Assembly: GCA_946480595.1 (NCBI GenBank)
Contig: CAMLKC010000044.1
Span: 1-7,767 of the forward strand
From: an uncultured Candidatus Saccharibacteria bacterium
GTDB lineage: Bacteria; Patescibacteria; Saccharimonadia; Saccharimonadales; CAMLKC01
Direction of reading: 5' to 3'
DNA length: 7,767 nt
Part shown: positions 1 to 6,728 of the stretch, one piece after another
Layout of the letters: every line of letters starts with the position of its first letter
How positions within the stretch are numbered: the stretch's first letter is position 1
Program-made: the position numbers and the translations under genes
The notes under the pieces: model-generated
What the model saw: the letters and a program-made list of their open reading frames with translations, nothing else
Databases searched by the model: none
Told to the model about the DNA's origin: nothing

Positions 1-834
1 GACTCTATCCAAACATTGAGCCTCGATGAAATTACCTCGGCACCGGGGACGGTCAGCCAAATTACCAATAGCAGTAATGTTGTTATCCGCGCTGCAAAAG
101 AAGCGGGTGCTGCGGTGGTGCTTGTGGGTCATGTCACTAAAGAAGGAAGCATCGCTGGTCCGAAGGTACTAGAGCACCTGGTCGATGTTGTTCTTCAGTT
201 TGAAGGCGACCGTTACGGCGGCTTCAAGGTGGTACGAGCCGTGAAAAACCGCTATGGTTCTACAAGCGAGGCGGCGATCTTTGAAATGTACGAACAAGGT
301 CTACGGATCGTCGAAAATCCGTCAGCAGCACTGCTCGCTGAACGTCAAAATGCAGATGGCTCGGTAGTGATGGCGACGCTGGAGGGAACGCGCCCGCTAC
401 TCGTTGAGATCCAGGCGCTTGTCAATCCGACCAGTTTCGGGTATCCTAAGCGTACAGCCTCTGGGTTCGACCTCAACCGTCTTAACTTGCTTATTGCCGT
501 TTTAGAGCGGCGAACAAAACTGAATTTATCAGATAAAGACATTTATATTAACGTTGTCGGTCGTCTAAGACTCAACGACCCGGCGGCCGATCTTGCTATT
601 TGTATGGCTATTGCCAGCGCGGCAGCAGGAAAGCGCCTTGACGACAAATTGGTGGTATTTGGCGAAGTTGGGCTGGGTGGTGAAATTCGTAGTGTTCACA
701 GTGGCGACCGCCGAGTAGCCGAAGCAAAAAAGCTTGGGTTTACTGAGGCTATCGCGCCGAAGACTGCGGCAAAGAACTCATTTATCAAGGGTGTCGGCGA
801 TTTACGCCAGGCGCTCATAGACTACTTGCAGTAA
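1..834 (+). CDS. radA: DNA repair protein RadA/Sms, 3' part (5' end cut by window)
   Basis: RadA is a RecA-like ATPase that drives branch migration during homologous recombination and repair, acting on DNA in the cytoplasm. The frame is open from the first base, so the zinc finger and Walker A lie outside the window. The 277 visible residues begin at the Walker B strand (DSIQT, 1-5). They continue with SAPGTVSQ, the VGHVTKEG block and the VLEHLVDVVLQFEGD block, and then the RadA signature at 82-86, which reads KNRYG instead of the usual KNRFG. From about 115 to the end is the Lon-protease-like domain (GYPKRTASGFD, the NDPAADLAI segment, VVFGEVGLGGEIRSV). This domain is not expected to be proteolytic in RadA, and the stretch I align with Lon's GPSAG reads DPAAD, without the serine. 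A TTG at base 16 is internal and not a start. The stop is TAA at 832-834. The PIN-TRAM gene follows 21 bp later, probably in the same operon. The assignment is secure. Confidence 0.96.
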   Translation, partial: DSIQTLSLDEITSAPGTVSQITNSSNVVIRAAKEAGAAVVLVGHVTKEGSIAGPKVLEHLVDVVLQFEGDRYGGFKVVRAVKNRYGSTSEAAIFEMYEQGLRIVENPSAALLAERQNADGSVVMATLEGTRPLLVEIQALVNPTSFGYPKRTASGFDLNRLNLLIAVLERRTKLNLSDKDIYINVVGRLRLNDPAADLAICMAIASAAAGKRLDDKLVVFGEVGLGGEIRSVHSGDRRVAEAKKLGFTEAIAPKTAAKNSFIKGVGDLRQALIDYLQ

Positions 835-855
835 CTGCAAGAGAAAGAACAAATC

Positions 856-1830
856 ATGAATACAACAGAAATACTACTAGTGACAGCCGCACTGGCTATT
901 CTTGCTGAAACAACCTATCTTGTTGTTAAGCAGCCTCGTCAGGTTACCAAAAAGCAGTCCGGCAGCTCAATTTTAGTCGATACCTCGGTGTTGATTGATG
1001 GCAGGATCATTGCCGTTGCAAAATCTGGCTTTGTCGGTGGTACGCTTATTATCCCTCGAAGTGTTATTGGTGAACTGCAATTTTTGGCAGATAATGCCGA
1101 TCACGAAAAAAGAGCACGCGCTCGACATGGTCTTGATGTCGTGACCGAACTGCAGAATATGCCCCAGGTTGACGTTGAGATCCTCCAGGATGGCAGTAAG
1201 GCGGAAGAAGGCGTCGATGAGCGGCTATTGAAGCTCGCGAAGAAGAGCGGCGCTGCAGTTTGTACGATCGACTATAACCTAAATAAGGTGGCGGTTGTCG
1301 AAGGTATCCGAGTCGTAAACGTTAACGAACTCGCTCAGAGCCTTAGGATGGCCTACCTGCCGGGTGAACGGCTACGTCTTGAGCTGGTTCAAAAGGGACA
1401 GGATTCGCATCAGGCAGTCGGCTATTTGGGTGATGGCACGATGGTAGTTGTTGAGCACGCCAATAAATATCTTGGTAAAATTATGGAAGTTGAATTTATT
1501 CGTAGCTTACAGACCGCCGCAGGCAAAATGATGTTTGCGCGGCTGATTGAACAGCAGCGCGACCAAAGCGCTACTCGCAACAAGCCAGCGGGTAAAAAGC
1601 CAATTCAGCAATCGCAAGCTCAACCTCAGCGACAAGAGGGAGAGCGTCCTGTGCCAAAGCCTGTCCAGCAGGCTCCACGGCAAAAAGCCGCTAGTGATAG
1701 TGCTCCTGCTTCATCAACACCTAAACGTGGCCCTCGCCAACAATCACAAAGAACGAACAAGCCTTCGGCAAAACCCCGCACACAAAAAGACCGCGAAGCT
1801 GCTTTGATTGACCTGGTTGATAAGCAATAA
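856..1830 (+). CDS. Membrane-anchored PIN-TRAM domain protein (YacL-like)
   Basis: This 324-residue protein probably binds and cleaves RNA at the inner face of the membrane. Residues 5-24 form one hydrophobic N-terminal helix followed by basic residues, so the rest should be cytoplasmic. Residues 38-163 are a PIN nuclease domain. Its likely metal-binding acids are D42 (LVDTSVLIDG), E73 (VIGELQ), D121 (VDERLL) and D139 (TIDYNLN). Residues about 172-230 look like a TRAM RNA-binding domain, with the family's RxxG/GYLxDGTMVVVE pattern. Residues 231-324 form a basic tail rich in Q, P, K, R and S that is probably disordered and ends in a short helix. Bacillus YacL is similar but has, as I recall, several membrane helices; this one has a single helix. 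The start is preceded by a purine-rich but weak Shine-Dalgarno (GAGAAAG, 841-847), and 21 bp separate it from radA, so the pair is probably co-transcribed. The substrate is unknown. Confidence 0.9.
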   Translation: MNTTEILLVTAALAILAETTYLVVKQPRQVTKKQSGSSILVDTSVLIDGRIIAVAKSGFVGGTLIIPRSVIGELQFLADNADHEKRARARHGLDVVTELQNMPQVDVEILQDGSKAEEGVDERLLKLAKKSGAAVCTIDYNLNKVAVVEGIRVVNVNELAQSLRMAYLPGERLRLELVQKGQDSHQAVGYLGDGTMVVVEHANKYLGKIMEVEFIRSLQTAAGKMMFARLIEQQRDQSATRNKPAGKKPIQQSQAQPQRQEGERPVPKPVQQAPRQKAASDSAPASSTPKRGPRQQSQRTNKPSAKPRTQKDREAALIDLVDKQ

Positions 1831-1840
1831 CTTGTTCATA

Positions 1841-1884
1841 TAATACAAAAATACCGCCTATCACAAGGCGGTATTTTTGTATTA
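1841..1884. terminator. Bidirectional intrinsic terminator
   Basis: Two arms of 18 bases (1841-1858 and 1867-1884) are perfect reverse complements around an 8-base loop (1859-1866). The inner stem is GC-rich (ACCGCC/GGCGGT), and the outer stem is A-rich on the left and T-rich on the right. Either transcript therefore ends in a GC hairpin followed by a U-rich stretch. It lies 10 bp after the PIN-TRAM stop and 18 bp after the PBP stop, between convergent genes, which suits a shared terminator working in both directions. Confidence 0.93.
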
Positions 1885-1902
1885 TCAATGCAGGAATCGC
1901 CT

Positions 1903-4581
1903 TCAGCCGTTGTCGTCGCCTGGTCCGCTAGGCGCGTCCGGTACAAATGACTTACTGCCGGTTGCCTGATAGAACACAGAGTCTGTTAATGTAGCCGTGA
2001 TGGTCTGAGCACTTGAACTCGTGAAGGTGTAACTTGTTGAGTAGGTGCCACTTGAGCTAACAGGGAGCGTTGCAACGATAGTGCCGCCAACCTTTATTTC
2101 AAGCTGCTGTAACGGGTGGTTACCAGCGACAACACTGACGTTAATCTTGTAGGTATTTCCAGACTTTTTGTCAGTGCTGATAGTACCGACATTTGGCTTA
2201 GCGTCGCCGCACTTATGGACATCATCGTCTTTGGTGGCGTCGTAGCCGTCAGGCGCGATGTACGTATTTCTCTTTGTAATAGGGTCTTTGAACTTCTGAA
2301 CGTTTATTTCTATCTTGGCAGCCTCAGGTGTACAGCTGGTTGCTTTTTTCTTTGATGCCTTATCAAATGTCAGCCGATCGTTGGTTTTGCCCTGGCTCTT
2401 GTTGTACCAAGAAGGATAAAGCTCGCTGCCTATATGTTGGATGCCTGCGGGCTCTTTATACCAAGTGCCGCCATTTGCCGAACTCCATTTATTTTCTTTC
2501 GCATAAATATCCTTGTGGGCGTATTCCATAACCGGTCCCAAAATCCTAGCTGGTATGGAAGAGTTACCATTCGTCAATACGCTTGTGTCTGGGTTTCCTA
2601 GCCAGACACCCATCGTAAGAGCCGGTGTATAAGCAAGGTTCCAGATATCTTTAGGCTGTCCTTCTTTGTCGGACGTACCCGTTTTAACAGCCATCTTTAC
2701 GCCGTCAATCCAGAGACCTGGGAAGTGGTAACCGTAGAGTCCTGCACGGGCGTTGTCGTCGGCAAGGATATCGGAAAGGATGTAGGCTACTTGTGGGTCG
2801 ACAACTTGCTTGTGTTCTGTGTCGGTGTATTTCTTCAACACTTCACCTTGGCTGTTCGTGACCTCTAGTACGGTGCTGTATGGTTTGTATACGCCCATAC
2901 GGCCCAGTGAAGCGAAGGCGTTTACATGATCGATCATACGAGTACCACACCCACCAATGGCAGAGGCAAGGCCAGCTTGGGCGTCGGCACCTTGTGTACA
3001 GTAATTCTTATCACCGAGAGCGCGGATAGTTTGGAGTGTCGGGTTGATGCCGGCAATGTACATTGCTTTTACGGCCGGAATATTGCGGGAGAGCGCAAGT
3101 GATTTTCGGATGTTTATGCCACCCAAGAAGCGATTGTCAGCATTGTGCAGGGGTGCACCATAGATAGCATCCATCGAGCTGTCATCGGAAAGGATCGAGC
3201 CGCTTCCATAGTTTGCCTTGCCGGCTCCCTGATTGGAGAAGAGTTGGGAATAGACAAGAGGTTTAATCGTAGAGCCTGGTTGAATGTAAGATAGTGCGGC
3301 GTTGTCCTGACCGAAACCAGGGTAATTGAAGTCACGGCTGCCCATCATAGCAATGATTTGACCCGTTTTGGTATCTTCAACCTCTGCAGCACCGTCTTCA
3401 AAGCCTGCATACGAAGGCCAGTAAGACGCGAACAGGTCTTTCATGGAGCTCTCTAGCTTATTTTGAATGCGAATGTCGAGAGTGGTTTTAACGATAAGTC
3501 CACCACGCCCAACGGTCACCTTGCCAAGTTCCTGTTCAAGCTGAGCACGGACAAGCTGAACAAAGTGCGGTGCTTTTATGTCCTTGTACTGATCCGAAGC
3601 CGGCTTAATATTATCAAGAATCGGATACTTTATTGCTGCATCAGCTTGGCTCTGTGTAATGTATTTTTGCGCGACCATTTCGCCTAACACTTTGTGCTGA
3701 CGCTTGATCAGTGCTTCGTGTCCGTAGATATTGTAAGGGTCGTAGACACTTGGGTTATTCGGAATGGCGGCAAGAAGCGCCGACTCGGCAAGGCTCAGGT
3801 TTTTAGCGTGTTTGCCAAAGTACGTCTGTGCAGCAGACTCAACCCCGTTACGGCGTCCGCCATAGGGCGATTCGTTGAGATAAAGATTGAGGATATCTTC
3901 CTTGCCGTACATACGTTCAACTTCGATAGCAAGGATCGCCTCTTTTACTTTGCGCGGGACACCGCCAAAACCACGGTCGGCCGCCTCGTCGGCAAAGAAC
4001 ACCTGTTTGACGAGTTGCTGTGTCAGGGTGGATCCTCCCTGGGTGCTACCGCCTGATGCGTTATTTAGGACAGCTCGCATAATGCCGCTAATACTAATGC
4101 CGCCATGGTGATAAAAATCACGGTCTTCAATGGCTACTGTAGCTTTTTTCATGTAGTCGCTAATGTCGTCGCCCTTAACGACCAGCTTATAGTTACTGTC
4201 GCCCTTATCTTCCCATAACAGATTGCCATTGCGGTCTAGGTACTTAGTAACAGTGGTCTGAACGCGCTTTGCAAGTTCGCCTGGGCGGATTGCATCGAGA
4301 TCTTTGCGGAAGTAGGCAAACAGGGCGCCCACGCTGAGCACGCCGACAAGAATGGCAACACCAAGAACTTTGAGTGCCATGAACGCACCTTTTTTGCTAA
4401 ACCAGTAACCCCAGAATCGTTTCGGGTGGAGACGGTAAAGAATGCGTTTGACCGGATGTTTTGGTAGGCTCGCCAAGTATTCCGCTTTTTTACGAGCGGC
4501 AGTATCTTTCTTGGTCTTCCTTCGGTGAGTTAGATTAGAATATAAACTCACACTGCGTGATTTTTTCTGAGGTTTAGTCAC
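1903..4581 (-). CDS. Class A (bifunctional) penicillin-binding protein, PBP1A family
   Basis: This 892-residue enzyme should polymerise glycan strands and cross-link peptidoglycan on the outer side of the membrane. A very basic cytoplasmic head (1-66) leads to one membrane helix (about 68-91). The GT51 transglycosylase domain (about 110-310) shows EDRDFYHHG with probable catalytic E152, GGSTLTQQ (182-189), RKVKE (210-214) and the LNLYLNE block (230-236). The transpeptidase domain (about 395-690) has all three motifs: S437-T-I-K440, S498-R-N500 and K633-T-G635. Cysteines occur in two close pairs, 528/545 and 750/791. A beta-rich, Ig-like domain follows (about 805-880) before an acidic glycine/proline end. 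The start is GTG at 4581-4579. A TAA two codons upstream in frame excludes a longer protein, and only a weak GGGA (4595-4592) lies before it. It is transcribed divergently from tyrS and ends at the shared terminator. All catalytic motifs are present, so it should be active. Confidence 0.95.
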   Translation of the reverse strand: MTKPQKKSRSVSLYSNLTHRRKTKKDTAARKKAEYLASLPKHPVKRILYRLHPKRFWGYWFSKKGAFMALKVLGVAILVGVLSVGALFAYFRKDLDAIRPGELAKRVQTTVTKYLDRNGNLLWEDKGDSNYKLVVKGDDISDYMKKATVAIEDRDFYHHGGISISGIMRAVLNNASGGSTQGGSTLTQQLVKQVFFADEAADRGFGGVPRKVKEAILAIEVERMYGKEDILNLYLNESPYGGRRNGVESAAQTYFGKHAKNLSLAESALLAAIPNNPSVYDPYNIYGHEALIKRQHKVLGEMVAQKYITQSQADAAIKYPILDNIKPASDQYKDIKAPHFVQLVRAQLEQELGKVTVGRGGLIVKTTLDIRIQNKLESSMKDLFASYWPSYAGFEDGAAEVEDTKTGQIIAMMGSRDFNYPGFGQDNAALSYIQPGSTIKPLVYSQLFSNQGAGKANYGSGSILSDDSSMDAIYGAPLHNADNRFLGGINIRKSLALSRNIPAVKAMYIAGINPTLQTIRALGDKNYCTQGADAQAGLASAIGGCGTRMIDHVNAFASLGRMGVYKPYSTVLEVTNSQGEVLKKYTDTEHKQVVDPQVAYILSDILADDNARAGLYGYHFPGLWIDGVKMAVKTGTSDKEGQPKDIWNLAYTPALTMGVWLGNPDTSVLTNGNSSIPARILGPVMEYAHKDIYAKENKWSSANGGTWYKEPAGIQHIGSELYPSWYNKSQGKTNDRLTFDKASKKKATSCTPEAAKIEINVQKFKDPITKRNTYIAPDGYDATKDDDVHKCGDAKPNVGTISTDKKSGNTYKINVSVVAGNHPLQQLEIKVGGTIVATLPVSSSGTYSTSYTFTSSSAQTITATLTDSVFYQATGSKSFVPDAPSGPGDDNG

Positions 4582-4614
4582 GTTTTATCATTCCCATAAG
4601 CACTATTACCCTCC

Positions 4615-4623
4615 ATTATAGCA
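4615..4623 (-). promoter_or_regulatory. Extended -10 promoter of the PBP gene
   Basis: On the minus strand this reads TGC-TATAAT, a perfect -10 hexamer (4620-4615) with the upstream TG of an extended -10. No good -35 is seen at 16-18 bp; GCTGGT would lie there. Transcription should begin near 4608, giving a 5' leader of about 27 bases before the GTG. The GGAGGG at 4614-4609 lies between the -10 and the expected start, so it is probably not in the mRNA and does not serve as the ribosome-binding site. Confidence 0.75.
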
Positions 4624-4653
4624 CTTATTTTTGCCAGACCAGCTCATTTTTTC

Positions 4654-4662
4654 TGGTATACT
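4654..4662 (+). promoter_or_regulatory. Extended -10 promoter of tyrS
   Basis: TGG-TATACT is an extended -10 element with the hexamer at 4657-4662. A TTGCCA at 4631-4636 resembles a -35 box, but the spacer would be 20 bp, longer than normal, so the extended -10 may carry most of the recognition. The expected start near 4669 gives a leader of about 26 bases containing the AAGGAG ribosome-binding site at 4683-4688. No T-box or other long leader fits in the 113-bp gap. Confidence 0.7.
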
Positions 4663-4694
4663 GACTAGAGTAATAACAGATTAAGGAGATAGGA

Positions 4695-5909
4695 ATGAAA
4701 CTTTCCGAAGAACTTCAGTGGCGTGGTTTTGTAAACCAAACTACCTACGACGACTTGAGCCAACTTGACCAGGCACCTATCTCTTTCTATTGGGGCGTTG
4801 ATCCTAGCGCTGACAGTATGACCATTGGTAACTTTGCTGCCGCCATGATGGTTCGCCATTTTATTGACCATGGCCATAAGGCTTTCTTGCTGGTTGGTGG
4901 TGCAACGGGCATGATCGGTGACCCTGACGGCAAGAAGGATGAGCGCAACCTAAAAACACTTGATGAAATTGCCAAGAACAAGGCTGGCATTGCCGATCAG
5001 TACAAGACAGCTTTTGCCGGGCAAGATTTTGCTATTGTCGACAATTACGACTGGTTCAAAAATATGAACTACCTCGATTTTCTGCGGGACGTTGGCAAGA
5101 ATGTACCGATGAGCCAGATGCTCGGCCGTGATTTTGTAAAGTCGCGCCTAGGTGATGACGGGAGCGGTATCAGTTACGCCGAGTTCAGCTACTCGTTAAT
5201 CCAAGGTTACGACTTCTTGCATCTGCACCGCGAACATGGCGTCACACTGCAAGTCTGCGGTGCCGACCAATGGGGTAATAGTATTGCTGGCGTCGACCTT
5301 ATCCGCCGTATTGAAGGCGCTGAAGCGCATGTCTACTCGACGCCGCTGGTTATTAATAAAGCGACGGGCGTTAAGTTTGGCAAGAGTGAAGGCGGCGCAA
5401 TATGGCTCGATCCTAAAAAGACGAGCGTCTACAAGTTTTACCAGTTTTGGCTGAACGTCGATGACGAAGGCGTTATTGACTACGCAAAAATTTACACTTT
5501 ATTGACGAAAGAACAAATCGAAGACCTTGCCGCAAAACAGCAGGCAAATCCAAGCGCCCGTGAAGCCCAAAAAACGCTTGCCCGTGAAGTGACGGCACTT
5601 GTGCACGGCAAAGATCGCCAGGAGTCAGTGGAGCGCGTGACAGAAGTGTTATTTGGTAAAAAAGACATTCACGAACTGAACGGTGATGACTTAGATGCGC
5701 TTGCAGGGGAAATCCCGGCATTTGAACTGAATCGCTCGGTTGTTGAGATTCTTGTCGAAAGCGGCAATGCTGCCAGTAACGGTGAGGCACGCCGACTTAT
5801 TTCCGGCGGAGCAGTGTCTGTAAACGGCGAGAAAATCACCGAAGACCGCCAGTTAGACGAGCTTTCTCTTGTCAAAAAAGGCAAGAACAGCTTCATCCTT
5901 GTCCGATAG
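4695..5909 (+). CDS. tyrS: Tyrosine--tRNA ligase
   Basis: This class I synthetase attaches tyrosine to tRNA-Tyr in the cytoplasm, using ATP. Its 404 residues have the usual bacterial length and order. The Rossmann catalytic domain contains DPSADS (36-41), LVGGATGMIGDP, NYDWF, LDFLRDVGK, EFSYSLIQGYDFL and the CGADQWGN tyrosine-site block. An alpha-helical anticodon-binding region follows, then a C-terminal S4 RNA-binding domain (about 343-403). The KMSKS loop is K227-F-G-K-S231, close to the KFGKT of the Bacillus enzyme. The HIGH motif is unusual: it reads T43-I-G-N46, so both histidines are replaced, and the threonine of DPTADS is Ser38. All other landmarks are intact, so I expect a working enzyme. 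The start is supported by AAGGAG six bases upstream. It has its own promoter and is divergent from the PBP gene. No terminator is visible before the HAD gene, so read-through is possible. Confidence 0.97.
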   Translation: MKLSEELQWRGFVNQTTYDDLSQLDQAPISFYWGVDPSADSMTIGNFAAAMMVRHFIDHGHKAFLLVGGATGMIGDPDGKKDERNLKTLDEIAKNKAGIADQYKTAFAGQDFAIVDNYDWFKNMNYLDFLRDVGKNVPMSQMLGRDFVKSRLGDDGSGISYAEFSYSLIQGYDFLHLHREHGVTLQVCGADQWGNSIAGVDLIRRIEGAEAHVYSTPLVINKATGVKFGKSEGGAIWLDPKKTSVYKFYQFWLNVDDEGVIDYAKIYTLLTKEQIEDLAAKQQANPSAREAQKTLAREVTALVHGKDRQESVERVTEVLFGKKDIHELNGDDLDALAGEIPAFELNRSVVEILVESGNAASNGEARRLISGGAVSVNGEKITEDRQLDELSLVKKGKNSFILVR

Positions 5910-5922
5910 CTCCATTTTCTCA

Positions 5923-5931
5923 TGTTATAAT
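5923..5931 (+). promoter_or_regulatory. Extended -10 promoter of the HAD/215-residue gene pair
   Basis: TGT-TATAAT gives a consensus hexamer at 5926-5931 with an extended -10 TG. A TTGTCC at 5899-5904 is a poor -35 candidate because the spacer would be 21 bp. The start near 5938-5940 would give a leader of about 30 bases holding AAAGGAG (5952-5958), 11 bases before the ATG. That spacing is slightly long but usable. It lies in the 60-bp gap after tyrS. Confidence 0.72.
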
Positions 5932-5969
5932 AAAGACTCGACTAACAATCCAAAGGAGCCATATTTAGT

Positions 5970-6728
5970 ATGACGAAAAAACTAATTGCTTTTGACCTTG
6001 ACGATACGCTTGCTATCAGCAAGTCTCCCATATCTGACCGCATGGGCGAGTTGTTGGTTCAACTTTTGAAAAAATACGACGTTTGTATCATTTCCGGGGG
6101 AAAATACGAACAGTTTAAAAAACAAGTGATTGACCGCCTCGAGGCGACTCCGCGCGAGCTTTCCCGCATGCACCTTATGCCAACCTGCGGTACTCGTTAC
6201 TACCGCTACGACGAAGTAGAAGATGAATGGAAAATTCAATATGCTGAAGATCTTACTGAAGAGCAAAAGAAGAAAATTGTCAGTACGCTTGAATCGGCAG
6301 CCAAAGAAACCGGCCTTTGGGTAGACAAGCCATATGGTGACATTATTGAAGACCGCGGCAGCCAGGTCACGTACTCTGCGCTCGGTCAGCTGGCGCCTGC
6401 TGAAGAAAAGTACAAATGGGCGAAAGAAAACGAAGATGCCAAGCAAGTGCTCCGTAAGCTCGTTGCTGACCAGCTGCCCGACCTTGAAGTCCGACTTGGC
6501 GGCACGACCAGCGTCGACGTGACTCGTATCGGTATCGACAAGGCCTATGGTATGCAGAAACTCATCGAGGCGCTCGATATCAGCAAAGATGACATTTTAT
6601 TCATCGGTGACAAGCTTCAAGAGGGTGGCAACGATTATCCCGTTAAAGCTATGGGAATTGATAGTATCGAAGTTGACCGCTGGGAAGACACGGCACTCGT
6701 TCTCGAAGGTGTTCTGAAAGTTTCCTAG
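5970..6728 (+). CDS. HAD-IIB family phosphatase, eukaryotic phosphomannomutase-like
   Basis: This is a 252-residue HAD-superfamily protein, the same length as eukaryotic phosphomannomutases (about 245-260), which interconvert mannose-6- and mannose-1-phosphate. The core motifs are present: DLDDT (9-13) with nucleophile D9 and acid/base D11, SGG with S42, K191 within GIDKAYG, and GDKLQEGGND with D214 and D222. The cap region (about 85-185) contains IIEDRG and LGGTTSVDV, which align with the PMM blocks FIEFRNG and GGQISFDV (S181 and D183 kept). Of the PMM cap arginines that hold the sugar phosphate, R129 is kept, while the other two appear as Q140 and K147. Substrate and reaction are therefore uncertain: it may be a mutase, or a sugar phosphatase on the same fold. 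It is a soluble cytoplasmic protein with no signal peptide. Its TAG stop overlaps the next gene's GTG by one base, which indicates translational coupling. Confidence 0.85.
   Translation: MTKKLIAFDLDDTLAISKSPISDRMGELLVQLLKKYDVCIISGGKYEQFKKQVIDRLEATPRELSRMHLMPTCGTRYYRYDEVEDEWKIQYAEDLTEEQKKKIVSTLESAAKETGLWVDKPYGDIIEDRGSQVTYSALGQLAPAEEKYKWAKENEDAKQVLRKLVADQLPDLEVRLGGTTSVDVTRIGIDKAYGMQKLIEALDISKDDILFIGDKLQEGGNDYPVKAMGIDSIEVDRWEDTALVLEGVLKVS

Noticed and set aside
16..18. TTG as a start codon for the RadA frame
   Set aside because: The frame is open to base 1 and the residues before the TTG (DSIQT) are the conserved RadA Walker B strand, so the gene begins outside the window.
1547..1807. 86-codon overlapping frame within the PIN-TRAM tail
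   Set aside because: It lies in the +2 frame of a low-complexity coding region, with no start signal of its own.
2060..2530. Plus-strand reading frames at 2116-2355 and 2328-2531
   Set aside because: Both are antisense to the PBP C-terminal region, with no ribosome-binding site and no recognisable domain.
3694..4056. 120-codon reading frame on the plus strand inside the PBP gene
   Set aside because: It is antisense to the well-supported GT51 transglycosylase domain and resembles no protein family.
4574..4597. A 7-codon reading frame (MGMIKRD) upstream of and overlapping the PBP GTG start, with GGAGGG 11 bases before its ATG
   Set aside because: The GGAGGG lies between the -10 box and the expected transcription start, so it is probably not transcribed. 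The overlap looks accidental, although translational coupling cannot be ruled out.
4582..4694. T-box or other amino-acid-sensing leader upstream of tyrS
   Set aside because: The expected leader is only about 26 bases, too short for a T-box, and no hairpin or terminator is visible in it.
5982..6446. 154-codon reading frame on the minus strand inside the HAD gene
   Set aside because: It is wholly antisense to a clear HAD gene, with no promoter or ribosome-binding site, and its protein is rich in F, L, V and R as expected from a reversed coding strand.
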